Assembly: GCF_900188165.1 (NCBI RefSeq) | Contig: NZ_FZOS01000004.1 | Coordinates: 124,001 to 188,000, forward strand | Direction of reading: 5' to 3' | Length of the DNA: 64,000 bases | DNA from: Edaphosphingomonas laterariae | GTDB lineage: Bacteria; Pseudomonadota; Alphaproteobacteria; Sphingomonadales; Sphingomonadaceae | Part shown: positions 63,549-64,000 of the stretch, in pieces | How positions within the stretch are numbered: position 1 is the stretch's first letter | Layout of the letters: the number at the start of each line of letters is the position of its first letter | The notes under the pieces: generated by a model | The model's input: the letters and a program-made list of their open reading frames with translations, nothing else | What the model was told of the DNA's origin: nothing | Databases searched by the model: none | Position numbers and translations under genes: made by a program

Positions 63549-64000
63549 ATGGAAAGCTATCCCGCCCCCGCCCGCGCGCTGGTCGCGCAGATGATGGCCG
63601 CCGCCGCGGCCGAGCCGAACCGCGCCGTCGCCTTCCAGGGCGCACCTGGCGCGAACTCGCACATCGCGGTGGATCAGGCTTTTGCCGACGCGCTGCCGCT
63701 GCCCTGCTTCAGCTTCGAGGACGCGATCGATGCGGTCCGCGAAGGCCGCGCCGATCGTGCGATGATTCCGATCGAAAATTCGCTGCACGGCCGGGTGGCG
63801 GACATCCACTTCCTGCTGCCCGAATCCGGGCTGGTGATTACCGGCGAGCATTTCCTGCCGATCCGCTACGCGCTGATGGGCGTCGATCCGGCGGCGAAGA
63901 TCACCGAGGTGATGAGCCACCCGCAGGCGCTGGGCCAGTGCCGCAACTGGCTGCGCGCACGCGGCCTTCGCCCGGTCACTTATGCGGACACCGCCGGCGC
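63549..64000 (+). CDS. pheA: Prephenate dehydratase, N-terminal part
   Basis: The frame from 63549 reads RAVAFQGAPGANSHIAVDQAF, IPIENSLHGRVADIHFLLPES and VMSHPQALGQCRNWLR, the dehydratase catalytic domain that converts prephenate to phenylpyruvate. The window ends before the C-terminal ACT domain, so the gene is incomplete here. No chorismate mutase domain is fused at the N-terminus. Confidence 0.93.
   Translation, partial: MESYPAPARALVAQMMAAAAAEPNRAVAFQGAPGANSHIAVDQAFADALPLPCFSFEDAIDAVREGRADRAMIPIENSLHGRVADIHFLLPESGLVITGEHFLPIRYALMGVDPAAKITEVMSHPQALGQCRNWLRARGLRPVTYADTAG

Overview
The window is about 64 kb of GC-rich alphaproteobacterial chromosome. Gene content and order (class II DAHP synthase, dnaK-dnaJ, rph-rdgB-hemW, rsmI-yraN-gshB, DUF484-xerC, secG-pyrG, dsbA-smc, an NDUFS4-like complex I subunit, PEPxxWA-CTERM proteins, CycM-type cytochrome c) point to a sphingomonad (Sphingomonadaceae, Sphingomonas-like). 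This rests on recognising protein families; no search was run.

Layout. Positions 1-5,680 are chromosome: a TIR-domain membrane protein (cut by the window edge) translationally coupled to a CPBP protease, a TPR protein resembling CcmI, UDP-GlcNAc 2-epimerase with a probable CTG start, and class II DAHP synthase. Positions 5,841-28,156 are a 22.3-kb integrated mobilizable element. From 28,185 to the end the sequence is ordinary chromosome: heat-shock chaperones behind a good RpoH-type promoter, nucleotide housekeeping genes, a penicillin-binding-protein activator, glutathione synthase, XerC, transaldolase-like aldolase, S9 peptidase, redox and iron-sulphur proteins, CTP synthase, SecG, SMC, a DsbA-like lipoprotein, a FeeM-like acyltransferase, a membrane-anchored cytochrome c and the start of prephenate dehydratase.

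The element. It sits inside a minus-strand tRNA-Leu(CAA) gene and cuts it in the anticodon loop. The 5' half is at 28,146-28,184 and the 3' half at 5,795-5,851, and they share an exact 11-bp core. The element does not rebuild the cut gene. Instead it carries a complete 85-nt tRNA-Leu(CAA) of its own at 26,688-26,772, next to its tyrosine integrase, and this copy differs in the core. Transfer genes are mobC, a VirD2-like relaxase and a VirD4-like coupling protein. No mating-pair genes are present, so it is an integrative mobilizable element rather than a full conjugative element.

Element cargo. The main cargo is a four-gene, overlapping operon: an MmeI-like adenine methyltransferase without a visible nuclease motif, an SF2 helicase, a GIY-YIG nuclease-domain protein and a membrane-anchored HerA-type ATPase. 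Its composition recalls the helicase-methylase-ATPase (Hma) defence class, with a nuclease and a membrane anchor added. The other cargo is ArdA antirestriction, an AbiEi-like/Fic fusion, a MntA/HepT toxin-antitoxin pair and several unknown small proteins. Non-coding gaps in the element hold runs of short hairpins, most strikingly ten in a row directly upstream of mobC.
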